Below, piece by piece: positions 43,298 through 53,303 of a stretch of DNA of 64,000 nt (position 1 is the stretch's first letter; each line of letters begins with the position of its first letter). Source of the stretch: Mycetocola lacteus (GTDB lineage Bacteria > Actinomycetota > Actinomycetes > Actinomycetales > Microbacteriaceae); contig NZ_RCUY01000005.1 in assembly GCF_003667575.1 (NCBI RefSeq), positions 496,001 through 560,000 of the forward strand, written 5' to 3'. The notes under the pieces were generated by a model. It saw only the letters and a list, made by a program, of their open reading frames with translations. It had not been told where the DNA came from and did no database searches. Made by a program: the position numbers and the translations under genes.

Positions 43298-43666
43298 TTA
43301 CTTCACACCCAGCAGGTCGATCACGAAGATCAGGGTCTGGCCCGAGAGCTGGTGACCCGAACCGGCGGGGCCGTAGGCCAGGTGCGGCGGCACGGTCAGC
43401 TGGCGGCGTCCGCCCACCTTCATGCCGGGGATACCTTCCTGCCAACCCGAGATGAGGTTGCGCAGGGGGAAGTTGATGGACTGTCCACGGCTCCAGGAGG
43501 AGTCGAACTCTTCGCCGGACTCGAACGAGACGCCGAGGTAGTGGACGTCAACGGTCGAGGAGGCCTGAGCCTCGGCGCCGGTGCCGACCTCGAGGTCAAC
43601 GATCTGCAGTTCGGTGGGGGCGGGACCGACGGGAGCGTCGATTTCAGGCTTGGTGTTGTTGGTCAT
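43298..43666 (-). CDS. FKBP-type peptidyl-prolyl cis-trans isomerase
   Basis: A 122-residue single-domain FKBP without signal peptide, hence cytosolic. Family blocks: VDVHYLGVSFESGEEFDSSW, INFPLRNLISGWQEGIPGMKVGGRR and LTVPPHLAYGPAGSG, ending FVIDLLGVK; these include the aromatic residues lining the proline pocket. ATG 43666. It is translated just upstream of apt. Confidence 0.93.
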   Translation of the reverse strand: MTNNTKPEIDAPVGPAPTELQIVDLEVGTGAEAQASSTVDVHYLGVSFESGEEFDSSWSRGQSINFPLRNLISGWQEGIPGMKVGGRRQLTVPPHLAYGPAGSGHQLSGQTLIFVIDLLGVK

Positions 43667-43678
43667 GGGTTAATCAAA

Positions 43679-43718
43679 CCGCGTCCGGCCGGGATTTCAA
43701 AACCCGAACCGGACGCGG
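43679..43718 (-). terminator. Terminator downstream of aspA
   Basis: Perfect ten-base outer arms (43679-43688 with 43709-43718) and an inner CGGG/CCCG stem, 10 bases after the aspA stop. Confidence 0.8.
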
Positions 43719-43727
43719 CACATGAAC

Positions 43728-45170
43728 TTAAGCGGTCGGCGAAATGATCGGGATGGCGCTGGTGATGGCCTCCATACCCGAAAGACGCGCCGGAGCGATC
43801 TGCTTGGTGACCTCTTCGCGGCTCATCAGACCCGCCTCGACCACCAGGTCTGCGACGTTGCGACCGGTCAGCAGGGCGGTCTTGGCCAGTGCCGCGGCGG
43901 CGGCATAACCGATGAACGGGGTCAGCGCGGTGACCACACCCACCGAGGTCCCCACCATGAGTTCGAGGCGCTCCTCGTTGGCGGTGATGCCGTCGATGCA
44001 GTTGATCCGCAGGGTGTTGCAGGCCTGCGCCATCCAGGTGATCGACTGCAGCAGCGAGTGCGCGATCACCGGCTCAAACGCGTTGAGCTGCAGCTGGCCA
44101 CCCTCCACCGCCATGGTGACGGTCATATCGGCGCCGACCACCGAGAACGCGACCTGGTTCACGACCTCGGGAATGACGGGGTTGACCTTGCCCGGCATGA
44201 TCGAGGAGCCCGCCTGACGCGCGGGCAGGTTGATCTCGCCGAGACCTGCCTGCGGCCCCGAGGAGAGCAGACGCAGGTCGTTGCAGATCTTGGAGAGCTT
44301 CACGGCCGAACGCTTGAGCGTGCCCGAGAAGGACATGAATCCACCCACATCCGAGGTGGACTCCACCAGGTCCGGGGCGGTGGAAAGCCCCAGGTCGGTG
44401 ATCTCGTTGAGGTGACGCACCACCACGCCGGCATAGCGCGGATCCGCGGTGATACCGGTGCCGATCGCGGTGGCCCCGAGGTTGATCTCGGCCAGCAGTG
44501 GCAGGGTTTCGCGCAGGCGGTCGTAGTCCTCGCCGAGGGTCGTGGCGAACCCGTGGAATTCCTGGCCCAGGGTCATCGGCACGGCGTCCTGCAGCTGGGT
44601 ACGTCCCACCTTGAGCACGTGGTTGAACTCGCTCCCCTTAGCGGTGAAGGAGGCGCGCAGCGCCTTGAGCTCGGTCAGCAGGGTCTGCAGTGAGAAGGCC
44701 AGCGCGATCTTGATCGAGGTCGGGTAGACATCGTTGGTGGACTGGCTGCGGTTGGTGTGATCGATCGGCGAGAGGTAGGCGTAGTCGCCCTTCTCTCGGC
44801 CGGCCAGCTCAAGCGCGATGTTGGTGATGACCTCGTTCGCGTTCATGTTGGTGGAGGTACCGGCACCGCCCTGGATCACGCCCACGCAGAACTGGTCGTG
44901 GTACTCGCCATCGAGCACCTTCTGGCACGCACGTACGATCAGGTCGCCCTTCTCGGCCGAGAGTGTGCCCAGCTCCACGTTGGCTCGGGCCGCCGCCTGC
45001 TTCACCGCCGCGAGACCGTTGACCAGGTCCGGATACACCGAGATGGGTCGCTTGGTGATCGCGAAGTTTTCCAGGGCCCGCGCGGTGTGGACACCCCAGT
45101 AGGCGTCTACCGGGATCTCGACCGAACCGAGGGAGTCGGTTTCGGTGCGGGTGGCGTTGGTGGTGGTCAT
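43728..45170 (-). CDS. aspA: Aspartate ammonia-lyase
   Basis: AspA converts L-aspartate to fumarate and ammonia. The 480-residue protein shows the superfamily signature GSSIMPGKVNPVIPE near residue 318, plus QGGAGTSTNMNANEVI and HTNRSQSTNDVYPTS, which distinguish aspartase/class II fumarase. The N-terminal DSLGSVEIPVDAYWGVHTARAL and the ITANEERLELMVGTSVGVVTAL region favour aspartase over fumarase. ATG 45170 follows AAGGA. Single-gene unit with its own terminator. Confidence 0.92.
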   Translation of the reverse strand: MTTTNATRTETDSLGSVEIPVDAYWGVHTARALENFAITKRPISVYPDLVNGLAAVKQAAARANVELGTLSAEKGDLIVRACQKVLDGEYHDQFCVGVIQGGAGTSTNMNANEVITNIALELAGREKGDYAYLSPIDHTNRSQSTNDVYPTSIKIALAFSLQTLLTELKALRASFTAKGSEFNHVLKVGRTQLQDAVPMTLGQEFHGFATTLGEDYDRLRETLPLLAEINLGATAIGTGITADPRYAGVVVRHLNEITDLGLSTAPDLVESTSDVGGFMSFSGTLKRSAVKLSKICNDLRLLSSGPQAGLGEINLPARQAGSSIMPGKVNPVIPEVVNQVAFSVVGADMTVTMAVEGGQLQLNAFEPVIAHSLLQSITWMAQACNTLRINCIDGITANEERLELMVGTSVGVVTALTPFIGYAAAAALAKTALLTGRNVADLVVEAGLMSREEVTKQIAPARLSGMEAITSAIPIISPTA

Positions 45171-45332
45171 GTTATTCCTTGCTCCATATCTGCGGGATAC
45201 CGCGCGATAGTCACTGTGGCGTCGTTGCCCTCCGGTGTGGGAGAGGGTGATGGCTCAAGCCTAGCCCGCGAAAACACCGGCTCGCCCGACCCAACGCGGA
45301 AAGCCCCTGAACGCCCAGACAACATCCCGTTA

Positions 45333-45376
45333 AACACACACGGCGAGGAAACAAAGGTGTCCTCGCCGTGTGTGTT
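45333..45376 (-). terminator. Terminator downstream of the purine permease gene
   Basis: A perfect 17-base stem (45333-45349 with 45360-45376) with a ten-base loop, nine bases after the permease stop. Confidence 0.85.
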
Positions 45377-45384
45377 GCCCAAAT

Positions 45385-46827
45385 TTAGCCGATCAGAGCC
45401 TCGATCGGTCCGCGGGCGAAGAACACCACAAAGCCGGCCGCAACGATCCACAGCAGCGGGCTGATGGTGCGGATCTTGCCCGCCAGGGCGTGCAGCACAA
45501 CCCAGGAGACAAAGCCCACGCCGATACCGTTGGCGATCGAGTAGGTCATCGGCATCACGGTGATGGTCAGGAAGACCGGCAGCGCAACCGTGTACTCGGT
45601 CCAGTCGATCTCCTTGATCTGGCTGATCATCATGGCACCCACGATCACCAGCATGGCCGAGGCCACCTCGGAGGGAACCAGCTGGGTCAGCGGGGTGAAG
45701 AACACGGCCAGCAGGAAGAGCAGACCGGTGACCACGTTGGCCAGGCCCGTGCGTGCACCCTCGCCGATTCCGGCACCCGACTCCACAAACACGGTGTTGG
45801 AGGAGCCCGAGGTCATACCACCGGCGATCGCTCCGACACCCTCAACCACCAGGGCCGACTTCAGGCGCGGGAAGTTACCCTTCTCATCGGCCAGTCCGGC
45901 CTCCTTCGACAGACCGGTCATGGTGCCCATCGCATCGAAGAAGTTCGAGAAGACCAGGGTGAAGACCACCATGATGCCGGCCAGGATGCCCAGGCGCTCG
46001 AAACCGCCGAAGCTGAAGGCACCGATCAGGCTAAAGTCGGGCAGTGAGACCAGGCTGCCGGTGAACTCGGGCACGGTGAGGCCCCAGCCGCCGGGGTTCG
46101 GCTTGCCGTCCACGAAGGCCGGGCCGAGCTTGAAGATGGCCTCGGCGATGATCGCCAGGACGGTGCTCACAACCAGGCCGATCAGCAGCGCGCCGCGCAC
46201 CTTGCGGGCGACCAGGATTCCGGTCAGCAGCAGGGCGATGACAAACATGATGGTCGGAACGGTGGTGATCGATCCGTCCTTGCCGAGGCCCACCGGGGGC
46301 GAACCCAGGCCGGTCGAGGTCACAAAGCCCGCGTTCACAAAACCGATGAACGCAATAAAGAGGCCGATACCCACCGAGATGGCCACCTTGAGCTGCACCG
46401 GGACGGCATCGAAGATCATCCGGCGCAGGCCGGTCACGGCCAGCAGCACGATGATCACACCGTTGATGACCACGAGACCCATGGCCTCGGACCAGGTGAC
46501 CTGACCCACGACGCTCACGGCCAGGAACGAGTTGATGCCGAGACCCGCGGCGAAACCGAAGGGCAGGCGAGCCACCACACCAAAGAGGATGGTCATCACA
46601 CCGGCGGTCAGGGCGGTCACCGCGCTGACCTGGGCGAAGTCCAGGGCCTTACCGGCGATATCGGGGTGACCGGAGAGAATAATCGGGTTCAGAACCACGA
46701 TGTAGGCCATGGTGACAAAGGTCACCAGACCGCCGCGGATTTCCGCGCCGAAGGAGGAACCTCGCTTGGTTACCTCAAAAAACCTGTCGATCTTGCTCTT
46801 GACGCTGGATGCGTTCTCTGAGGCCAC
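45385..46827 (-). CDS. NCS2/AzgA-type purine permease
   Basis: A 480-residue transporter with about 12-14 helices, matching the AzgA-like (adenine/guanine/hypoxanthine) branch of NCS2: FFEVTKRGSSFGAEIRGGLVTFVTMAYIV, PFGFAAGLGINSFLAV, NFFDAMGTMTGLSKEAGL and SGSSNTVFVESGAGIGEGARTGL (in blocks). It imports purine bases by proton symport, fitting the nearby apt. GTG 46827 follows AGGAG. Divergent from the uracil-type permease at 46929, so the two nucleobase transporters may be co-regulated. Confidence 0.93.
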   Translation of the reverse strand: MASENASSVKSKIDRFFEVTKRGSSFGAEIRGGLVTFVTMAYIVVLNPIILSGHPDIAGKALDFAQVSAVTALTAGVMTILFGVVARLPFGFAAGLGINSFLAVSVVGQVTWSEAMGLVVINGVIIVLLAVTGLRRMIFDAVPVQLKVAISVGIGLFIAFIGFVNAGFVTSTGLGSPPVGLGKDGSITTVPTIMFVIALLLTGILVARKVRGALLIGLVVSTVLAIIAEAIFKLGPAFVDGKPNPGGWGLTVPEFTGSLVSLPDFSLIGAFSFGGFERLGILAGIMVVFTLVFSNFFDAMGTMTGLSKEAGLADEKGNFPRLKSALVVEGVGAIAGGMTSGSSNTVFVESGAGIGEGARTGLANVVTGLLFLLAVFFTPLTQLVPSEVASAMLVIVGAMMISQIKEIDWTEYTVALPVFLTITVMPMTYSIANGIGVGFVSWVVLHALAGKIRTISPLLWIVAAGFVVFFARGPIEALIG

Positions 46828-46928
46828 TGGCGGGCGCTCCTCTCAAAAAGTTTGTCTGTGAAATAGCATAGAGTGTTGCCAGGTCTGTTGACGACACGCG
46901 ATACCCTACCCTCCCTGAAAGTGAATAC

Positions 46929-48293
46929 ATGGCCCTCCCTTGGACCCTGCATGGCGACGGAAAAACCGTTCAGCCCCGCGAAATTGTTGCCCCCGGCGAA
47001 CGCCTGAGCTGGCCCCGCACCATCGGAATCGGCGCCCAGCACGTTATTGCAATGTTTGGTGCGACCTTCCTGGTCCCGGTTCTGACCGGGTTCCCGCCGA
47101 GCACCACCATCCTCTTCTCGGGTATCGGAACGATCCTGTTCCTGCTCATCACCAAGAACAAGCTGCCCAGCTACCTCGGCTCCTCGTTTGCGTTTATCGC
47201 CCCGGTTCAGGCGGCGGTGGCCAGCCACGGCCAGGAGAGCGCACTGTTTGGCATCGTGGTGGTGGGTCTGACCCTGGCGCTGATCGGTCTGCTGGTCAAC
47301 TGGACCGGTGTGGGCTGGATCAATAAGCTCATGCCCCCGGTTGTTGCCGGAACCATCGTCGCGCTGATCGGTTTCGCCCTGGGCCCGGCGGCCTGGATGA
47401 ACGCCGAAAAGGCCCCGATCACCGCGCTGGTTACCCTGTTTGCGGTGGTCCTCTCGACCGTCCTGTTCAAGGGCATCCTCGGTCGCCTCTCGATCTTCAT
47501 CGGCGTGATCGTCGGCTACGTCTTCGCCGTGTTCCGTGGCGAGATCGACTTCAAGGCCGTGGGCGAGGCCGCCTGGATCGGCCTGCCCGACCTGCACCTG
47601 CCCGGCAACCCCTTCCTGGACTCCGGTCTGTGGACTGTGCTGCCCGCCTTCATCCCCGTGGTACTGGTGCTGATCGCCGAGAACGTGGGCCACATCCGCG
47701 GCGTTTCCGAGATGGTGGACCAGCCCCAGCTGAATAAGCTCACCGGCCGCGCCCTCTTCGCCGACGGCCTGGCCACCATCGTTGCCGGCTCCGGTGGCGG
47801 TTCGGCCACCACCACCTACGGTGAAAACATCGGTGTGATGGCCGCAACCCGGATCTACTCGACCGCCGCCTACTGGGTGGCCGGTATCGTGGCGATCCTG
47901 CTGAGCCTCTCCCCCAAGATCGGCGCGATCATCACCACGATCCCCGCCGGTGTGCTCGGTGGTGTGACCACCGCACTGTACGGTCTGATCGGTATCGTCG
48001 GTGTGAAGATCTGGCTGGACAATAAGGTCGACTTCTCGCTGCCCAAGAACCAGTTCACCGCGGCCACCGCGCTGATCGTGGCCGTGGGACAGTTTGTCTT
48101 CACCTTCGACGACATCTCGTTCAACTCGATCGCCCTGGGTGCGATCGCCGCCATCGTGATCTACCACGTGATGAACGTGCTGGGTCGCTGGCGCGGCACC
48201 GACGGTGAGGACGCCTCGCCGCTGATCGGTGGCACCGAGGCCCCGGCCGCCTCCGCGTCGGCGTCGTCCACGGATGCGGGCAAAAACGCATAG
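46929..48293 (+). CDS. uraA: NCS2/UraA-type uracil (or xanthine) permease
   Basis: A 454-residue transporter of the UraA branch: GIGAQHVIAMFGATFLVPVLTG at helix 1, LGSSFAFIAPVQAA, the substrate-binding IAENVGHIRGVSEM in helix 8 (Glu and His) and ATTTYGENIGVMAATRIYS in helix 10. These suit uracil transport; closely related members carry xanthine. The last 30 residues are an Ala/Ser-rich tail. It is divergent from the purine permease across 101 bases. Confidence 0.88.
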   Translation: MALPWTLHGDGKTVQPREIVAPGERLSWPRTIGIGAQHVIAMFGATFLVPVLTGFPPSTTILFSGIGTILFLLITKNKLPSYLGSSFAFIAPVQAAVASHGQESALFGIVVVGLTLALIGLLVNWTGVGWINKLMPPVVAGTIVALIGFALGPAAWMNAEKAPITALVTLFAVVLSTVLFKGILGRLSIFIGVIVGYVFAVFRGEIDFKAVGEAAWIGLPDLHLPGNPFLDSGLWTVLPAFIPVVLVLIAENVGHIRGVSEMVDQPQLNKLTGRALFADGLATIVAGSGGGSATTTYGENIGVMAATRIYSTAAYWVAGIVAILLSLSPKIGAIITTIPAGVLGGVTTALYGLIGIVGVKIWLDNKVDFSLPKNQFTAATALIVAVGQFVFTFDDISFNSIALGAIAAIVIYHVMNVLGRWRGTDGEDASPLIGGTEAPAASASASSTDAGKNA

Positions 48294-48317
48294 TCGCCGC
48301 CCCGCACCGCCCACACA

Positions 48318-48350
48318 GGAACCCCCGCCGAGCTACTCGGCGGGGGTTCC
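48318..48350 (+). terminator. Terminator of the uracil permease gene
   Basis: A perfect 15-base stem (48318-48332 with 48336-48350) followed by CGTTTT. It lies between convergent stops (48293 and 48377) and may act in both directions. Confidence 0.85.
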
Positions 48351-48376
48351 CGTTTTCAGCGGCGAACCGGATCGTG

Positions 48377-50998
48377 CTACTGGCGCACGTCCAGGCGTTC
48401 GAGCCCGGCAATCGCGCCGCCATCGGCACGCTGCACACTCACCGCGTTGGTCCCGACGCCGAGCGGCAGGTACACGGTCTGCGTCCCCACGTGCCCGGCA
48501 CCACCGGTCGCGGGCAGGGTGATCGGCACCACGGTCCCGTTCACCACCACCTTGGCCGAGGTCGCCGTGGCCGCCGAGTAGCGGATCTGCGCGGTGGTGG
48601 ATCCGGCGTTCTGCGCATTCACACTCGCGCTGCCCGAGGACAGTGCGTAACCGGACACCACGGTCACCCGATCAAAGTCCGGCGCATAGCCCCCGACGGC
48701 ACCGAGAACCACGGTGTTGTTGCCGGCGTTCAGCTGAACCGGCACATCGACGGTGCGGACGATCTCCCATCCACTGGGCTTGCCGTCGTTGCCCTTACCC
48801 GAGCGCGGCGGCGAGACTGTCTGCGCCGAGCCCGCGTTAACCTTCACGGTGAAGGAGCGCGGATCCTCGGAGAGATATCCGACCCGCAGCGTGTAGGTTC
48901 CGGCCGTGGCAACCTGGAGGTTCGGGAAGCTCAGCGTCGCCGATCCCCCCATGCTGCCCACCTTGTTGCCGCCCGAGCAGCCCGGGCAGGCGGCGATCTG
49001 GGCGCCACCCGCACGTACAGCGGCGGATCCCTCGGCCTCGATCACGCGGTCGGCGGTCCCGAGCATCGCCAGCGGGGTCTTGGACACGTGCACCGAGACG
49101 CCGCCGTGCAGGCGCAGCGGAATGCTCAGCGTGGTGCCCGCGGTCACCGTCTGGGTGCTCAGCGCGATGCTGCGGTCATCCGCGCCGTCGGCGAAAATGG
49201 TCGCGGTGTAGGAGCCTGCGCCCAGGAAGCTCAGCGGGATCGTGGCGGTGCGGGCCTTATCGGTGACCGATCCGATGAACCAGTCGTCCCCGCTGCGGCG
49301 AGCCAGGGTCGCATAATCGCCGGGGAAGCCCTCGATCAGCTTGGTCTGGTCCCACACGCTGGGGATCGCGCGCAGCAGGTGACGACCAACCCAGGTTTCA
49401 TAGGCGGCGTTGGAGTCTGCATAGTGCGCCATCGCCGAGGCGGTCACCACGCCGAGTGCCAGCTGGTGGGCGTGGGTCGTGAGCAGGGAGCCGATCGAGA
49501 AGGTGATCGGGGTCATGTCCATGCCGCCGATCACATTGCGGGTGAACGGGTAGGTCGCCGAGTCCTTGGCCGTGGGCGGGCGTCCATACTTATACTGCTC
49601 GTTACCCAGCACGGCCTCGCTGGTGATGATCTGCGGATAGGTGCGGTTCTCTCCCGCCGGCTTGGTCGAGCCGTGGAAGTTCACCAACATGTGAGAGGTT
49701 CCGGCAGCCCTGGAGATGCGATCGTAGAGCGCGATGGTTTCGGCTCGATCGGACTGCATGAAGTCGATCTTGACCCCGGACACCCCGCGGTTCTTCACGT
49801 TCTGCATGACCTGGTTGACCTGGGACTGGGTGAAGTAGCTGCCGTCGGCGTTGGTGAAGTCGCCCTTGTGCATCCAAATGAAGATGCCCACGCCGCGCTC
49901 CTTGCCGTAGGCGGCCAGGTATTCCACGTCGCCGTTGGTGTTGTTGTAGCAGCAGTCCACGGTCACGTAGCGCACCCCGAGTTCCTCGGCGGAGTCGATA
50001 TAGGACTGCTGGGACAGGCGCATGTTGTCACCCTCGCCCGCCTTTTCCTCATTCGACCACCAGGACCAGAGTGCGGCCCCCGGTTCAACCCAGGAGCTGT
50101 CGGTCCCGGCCGCCGGATCGGGGTTGAGGTCGGTGACCATCGAGCTCACGGTGACCTTTTCCAGCTGGGAGCTGGCGATCACCACGCGCCACGGGGTCTG
50201 CACCGCACCGTTCACGGGCACCGCCACGGCCGAGGCCGCGGTGTTGAACACGTTGTTGTCGGGTCCGGGCAGTTGGGCGTTCAGGGTGCGGTTGTTGTTG
50301 CCGTTCGCATCGAGTCGGATCGCCGGATAGAAGTCGTTGTTGTAGACGGCGGCCTCGGTGATCAGCGCCCAGGAGGCGTTATCGCGCAGGCTCGCCAGCA
50401 CGGGCATCGAGAACTTCTTGGTGCCCATCTGGGTGGACGAGACATACGGGTAGCTGTCCTCGTAGTCCTTGGCCTCGCGGTAGGGGCTGGCCCAGAGTCC
50501 GGTCCCCGTGGGGAGCGCAAACTTGGTGGCCTCGCGGGTCAGCGTGGTCTGGCCCACGCCGGCGACCCGATAGCGGAAGGCCACCCCGTCGTTCTGGGCG
50601 CGGGCGGTGATTTCCAGGGTGGCCGCGCCCTTGCGGTAGGTCAGGGTCATCTCGTTGGCATCCGAGGTGATCGGCCCGTTGGTCCGGGCCACCAGCGAGT
50701 ACTCCTGGTGCACGGCGCGGGTGGTCACCGAGTCAAAGTTCAGCCCGGTGCTGAGGTCCGCGGCCGCGGTCACCAGTCCCAGGGCCGAGGAATCGATCAC
50801 GCTCTGACCGTTCTGGGCGACGCTGTAGTTCAGCGCGCCGCCGGTGGCCTCGGTCACCACGAGCGAGGTGTTGCCGTCCGGGGAGGTGACCGTATAGGCC
50901 CCTCCGACGGCGGCTGCGGGAAGCGATCCGAGCGGGATCGCGGCCCCCGCAAGCAGCAGTGCGCCGCTCGCGAGGGCAACAAGACGATGTTGTTTCAT
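48377..50998 (-). CDS. Secreted GH97 glycoside hydrolase with CBM-like C-terminus
   Basis: An 873-residue exported enzyme. A signal peptide (MKQHRLVALASGALLLAGAA, cleavage after AAA near residue 30) is followed by the GH97 N-domain (residues 35-290), the catalytic barrel (about 300-560) with GALWSWWSNEE, YVTVDCCYNN, GVSGVKIDFMQSD and LVNFHGSTKPAGENRTYPQI in order, a C-domain, then a CBM35/6-like module (about 645-785: RVIEAEGSAAV, GGSATLSFPNLQV, APDFDRVTV) and a last beta domain. The Asp of KIDF suggests the retaining, alpha-galactosidase-type subgroup. ATG 50998 follows AGGAGG. Confidence 0.88.
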   Translation of the reverse strand: MKQHRLVALASGALLLAGAAIPLGSLPAAAVGGAYTVTSPDGNTSLVVTEATGGALNYSVAQNGQSVIDSSALGLVTAAADLSTGLNFDSVTTRAVHQEYSLVARTNGPITSDANEMTLTYRKGAATLEITARAQNDGVAFRYRVAGVGQTTLTREATKFALPTGTGLWASPYREAKDYEDSYPYVSSTQMGTKKFSMPVLASLRDNASWALITEAAVYNNDFYPAIRLDANGNNNRTLNAQLPGPDNNVFNTAASAVAVPVNGAVQTPWRVVIASSQLEKVTVSSMVTDLNPDPAAGTDSSWVEPGAALWSWWSNEEKAGEGDNMRLSQQSYIDSAEELGVRYVTVDCCYNNTNGDVEYLAAYGKERGVGIFIWMHKGDFTNADGSYFTQSQVNQVMQNVKNRGVSGVKIDFMQSDRAETIALYDRISRAAGTSHMLVNFHGSTKPAGENRTYPQIITSEAVLGNEQYKYGRPPTAKDSATYPFTRNVIGGMDMTPITFSIGSLLTTHAHQLALGVVTASAMAHYADSNAAYETWVGRHLLRAIPSVWDQTKLIEGFPGDYATLARRSGDDWFIGSVTDKARTATIPLSFLGAGSYTATIFADGADDRSIALSTQTVTAGTTLSIPLRLHGGVSVHVSKTPLAMLGTADRVIEAEGSAAVRAGGAQIAACPGCSGGNKVGSMGGSATLSFPNLQVATAGTYTLRVGYLSEDPRSFTVKVNAGSAQTVSPPRSGKGNDGKPSGWEIVRTVDVPVQLNAGNNTVVLGAVGGYAPDFDRVTVVSGYALSSGSASVNAQNAGSTTAQIRYSAATATSAKVVVNGTVVPITLPATGGAGHVGTQTVYLPLGVGTNAVSVQRADGGAIAGLERLDVRQ

Positions 50999-51041
50999 GC
51001 TTCCTCCTGTCGGTCGACGCACCATCGCGTCGACACTCTGG

Positions 51042-51072
51042 AGTAAACCGAATTTAATTCACATCGTCAAGT
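51042..51072 (-). promoter_or_regulatory. Promoter of the secreted GH97 gene with shared operator motif
   Basis: Minus strand: -35 TTGACG (51065-51070), 17-base spacer, -10 TTTACT (51042-51047). The spacer holds the palindrome GAATTTAATTC (51050-51060). The stretch ACTTGACNNNGTGAATTAA (51054-51072) recurs exactly at 53304-53322 in the GH36/GH97 divergent promoter. Confidence 0.75.
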
Positions 51073-51088
51073 AACAGTTTGATCTCGG

Positions 51089-53269
51089 TTAGGCGCGAAC
51101 CAGATCAAACAGCAGCGCATTTCCCGGGTTGAGCAGGGGCAGCGGAACCCCCGTCACACCCAGCACAAATCCCGAGAGGATCGGCGTGGACTCCCCCGTA
51201 GGCAACCACTCGGGATCCGCCACCTGATGCGCCTGCGCGGGCCCCACCTCGCGCCGAATCGCCACCCGATAGCGCGCCTCGGGATCCAGCCCCGGGAAGC
51301 GAACACGCGGGGTGTGAGCCACCGCGCTGGTCGCAAAGCGCTCCCACGCATAGATCGCCCGCGACCCATCCGATGCGACAACCCCATGCAGCGCGGCCCC
51401 CGCATCCAGCCCGTCGGCGTGCACCGAGATGCCCGCGTGCAGGACCGGACGCAGCTCGCGATACAGCGCGGTCCAGGCGGTCAGCATCGCGCGCTCCTCG
51501 GGGGTGCACGAGGTAATGTCCCATTCGATTCCGGCGTGACCAAACAGCGCGGTGATCAGCCGGTACGGCAGCGCGATCGAGCGGTGCGTGGTGTGTGCCT
51601 CCTCGGGCCCCACGTGCACCCCGATCACCTCGGGTGGCAGCAGCGCCGCGGTCCAGCGGTGGATCCAGCGTCGCTCGATCGGATCGTTGGTATCCGAGGC
51701 CCACACCCGCTGCGCAAGCCCCATGATTCCCAGGTCCACCCGGGCCCCGCCGCTCGCGCAGGATTCCAGCTCCAGCTCGGGGAACTCGGCCCGCAGCTCG
51801 GCAAACATCCGGTACAGCGCCCGGGTCTGCTCGTGGACTCGGACGCTACCGGTGGTGCGGTCGATCGCCGCGTGCAGCTCGCGGTTGTGATCCCACTTGA
51901 TGAAGTTGATGCTGTACTCCCGCACCAGGGCCGAAATCCGGTCGTAGATGAAGCGATAAGCCTCGGGATGTGCGATGTTCAGGACGTGCTGGTGGCGCCA
52001 GCTGCGGCCGAGCTGGCGCTCGTCGGCGAGGATCCACTCGGGATGCGTGCGCGCCAGATCCGAGTCCAGGTTGATCATCTCGGGCTCAAACCACAGCCCA
52101 AACTCCAGGCCCAGGCCGTGCACATGCGCGGCGAGTTTGCCCAGCCCGCCGGGCCAGATCCCCTCGTCCACGAACCAGTCGCCGAGGCCCGCGGTGTCGT
52201 CGCGTCGCCCGCGGAACCAGCCGTCATCCAGCACAAAACGCTCAACCCCGATCTCGGCCGCGGTGTCGGCCAGGCGCGCCAGGGTCTCGAAGTTCTGGTC
52301 GAAGTAGACGGCCTCCCAGGTGTTGAGCACAAGCGGACGCGGCTTCTCCGGGTGCGCGGCCAGGGCGCGCGAATAGGCGTGGAAGCGGGCGCTGATGCCG
52401 TCGATTCCCGCATTTGACCAGGCAAAGAGCACCTCGGGCGAGACGTAGCGCTCTCCCGCCCGCAGCCGGATTTCGCCCGGTTCCAGCAGCTCGCCGCCGC
52501 CGATCAGCGAGGTGAGGGCGCCGGCCCCCTCGGGCAGGCGATCCACGCGCTGTTCGAGGGATCCCGACCAGGCCACGTGGGTGGCCCAGATCTCTCCGCT
52601 GCGGTTTTCAAAGCCCGGGGTGCCGAGCAGGGTGAGGTAGGCGGCGTCATGTCCGGGGCGTCCACGATGCGTGGCGCGCACGTGACCACCGTCGGTCAGC
52701 GACCTGCGCTGCGGGCGGCGCTCCCCGCTCCAACGGCCGGTGAAGTCGAGGATTTCGCGGGCGCGCTCGGGCACCGGAAGCAGGGCGCGCACGGCCCCGA
52801 GCGCGAGGATCGCGTCCGCCGATCCATCGGAGCCCAGCGGCGACCCCGCCGCCGTCACCTCGAACCGCACGGCCAGCACCCCGGCCGGGTTCAGCTCATA
52901 GTTCGCCACCACCTCCAGGCCGGTTGCCTCCTCAAACAACCAGAATCGGGCCGAGCGGGTATCGCTCTCCACGCGCAGCAGCTCAAACCGGGTCGCGCTG
53001 CGCCCGCCGCGGGCCGCCTCGATCCCCGGCACCCCGGACCACCCGTCGGACTGGGCGGGCAGGATCCCGAGCCGCCGCGGCTGGTCGAAGGAACTGTTGA
53101 CCACCGCGGGGAGCGCGGTCGCGCGCAGGTCCTCTAGGGCGTGGGCGTCCCCGGCGGGGATGGCCTCCCCCCAGTGGATCACCGCGGGGAGCTCATCCCC
53201 CACCACGTCGAGGACCACGCTGACCCCGGCCGCGGACAGGTGAATGGGCGAAGCAGGTGTGTTGTTCAT
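51089..53269 (-). CDS. GH36 alpha-galactosidase
   Basis: A 726-residue enzyme without signal peptide, so intracellular. It matches GH36: N-terminal beta-sandwich, then the barrel with VLNTWEAVYFDQNFETL, ERFVLDDGWFRGRRDD, GLWFEPEMIN, the nucleophile Asp in NFIKWDHNRE and the acid/base Asp in RVWASDTNDPIERRWIH. It hydrolyses alpha-galactosides such as melibiose or raffinose after import. ATG 53269 follows GAGGAAG by eight bases; an upstream in-frame start at 53350 would lie inside the promoter of the divergent GH97 gene. It ends 90 bases before the secreted GH97 gene on the same strand. Confidence 0.93.
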   Translation of the reverse strand: MNNTPASPIHLSAAGVSVVLDVVGDELPAVIHWGEAIPAGDAHALEDLRATALPAVVNSSFDQPRRLGILPAQSDGWSGVPGIEAARGGRSATRFELLRVESDTRSARFWLFEEATGLEVVANYELNPAGVLAVRFEVTAAGSPLGSDGSADAILALGAVRALLPVPERAREILDFTGRWSGERRPQRRSLTDGGHVRATHRGRPGHDAAYLTLLGTPGFENRSGEIWATHVAWSGSLEQRVDRLPEGAGALTSLIGGGELLEPGEIRLRAGERYVSPEVLFAWSNAGIDGISARFHAYSRALAAHPEKPRPLVLNTWEAVYFDQNFETLARLADTAAEIGVERFVLDDGWFRGRRDDTAGLGDWFVDEGIWPGGLGKLAAHVHGLGLEFGLWFEPEMINLDSDLARTHPEWILADERQLGRSWRHQHVLNIAHPEAYRFIYDRISALVREYSINFIKWDHNRELHAAIDRTTGSVRVHEQTRALYRMFAELRAEFPELELESCASGGARVDLGIMGLAQRVWASDTNDPIERRWIHRWTAALLPPEVIGVHVGPEEAHTTHRSIALPYRLITALFGHAGIEWDITSCTPEERAMLTAWTALYRELRPVLHAGISVHADGLDAGAALHGVVASDGSRAIYAWERFATSAVAHTPRVRFPGLDPEARYRVAIRREVGPAQAHQVADPEWLPTGESTPILSGFVLGVTGVPLPLLNPGNALLFDLVRA

Positions 53270-53303
53270 GCAGACTTCCTCATCTGGCACATCGTTCGTG
53301 CAT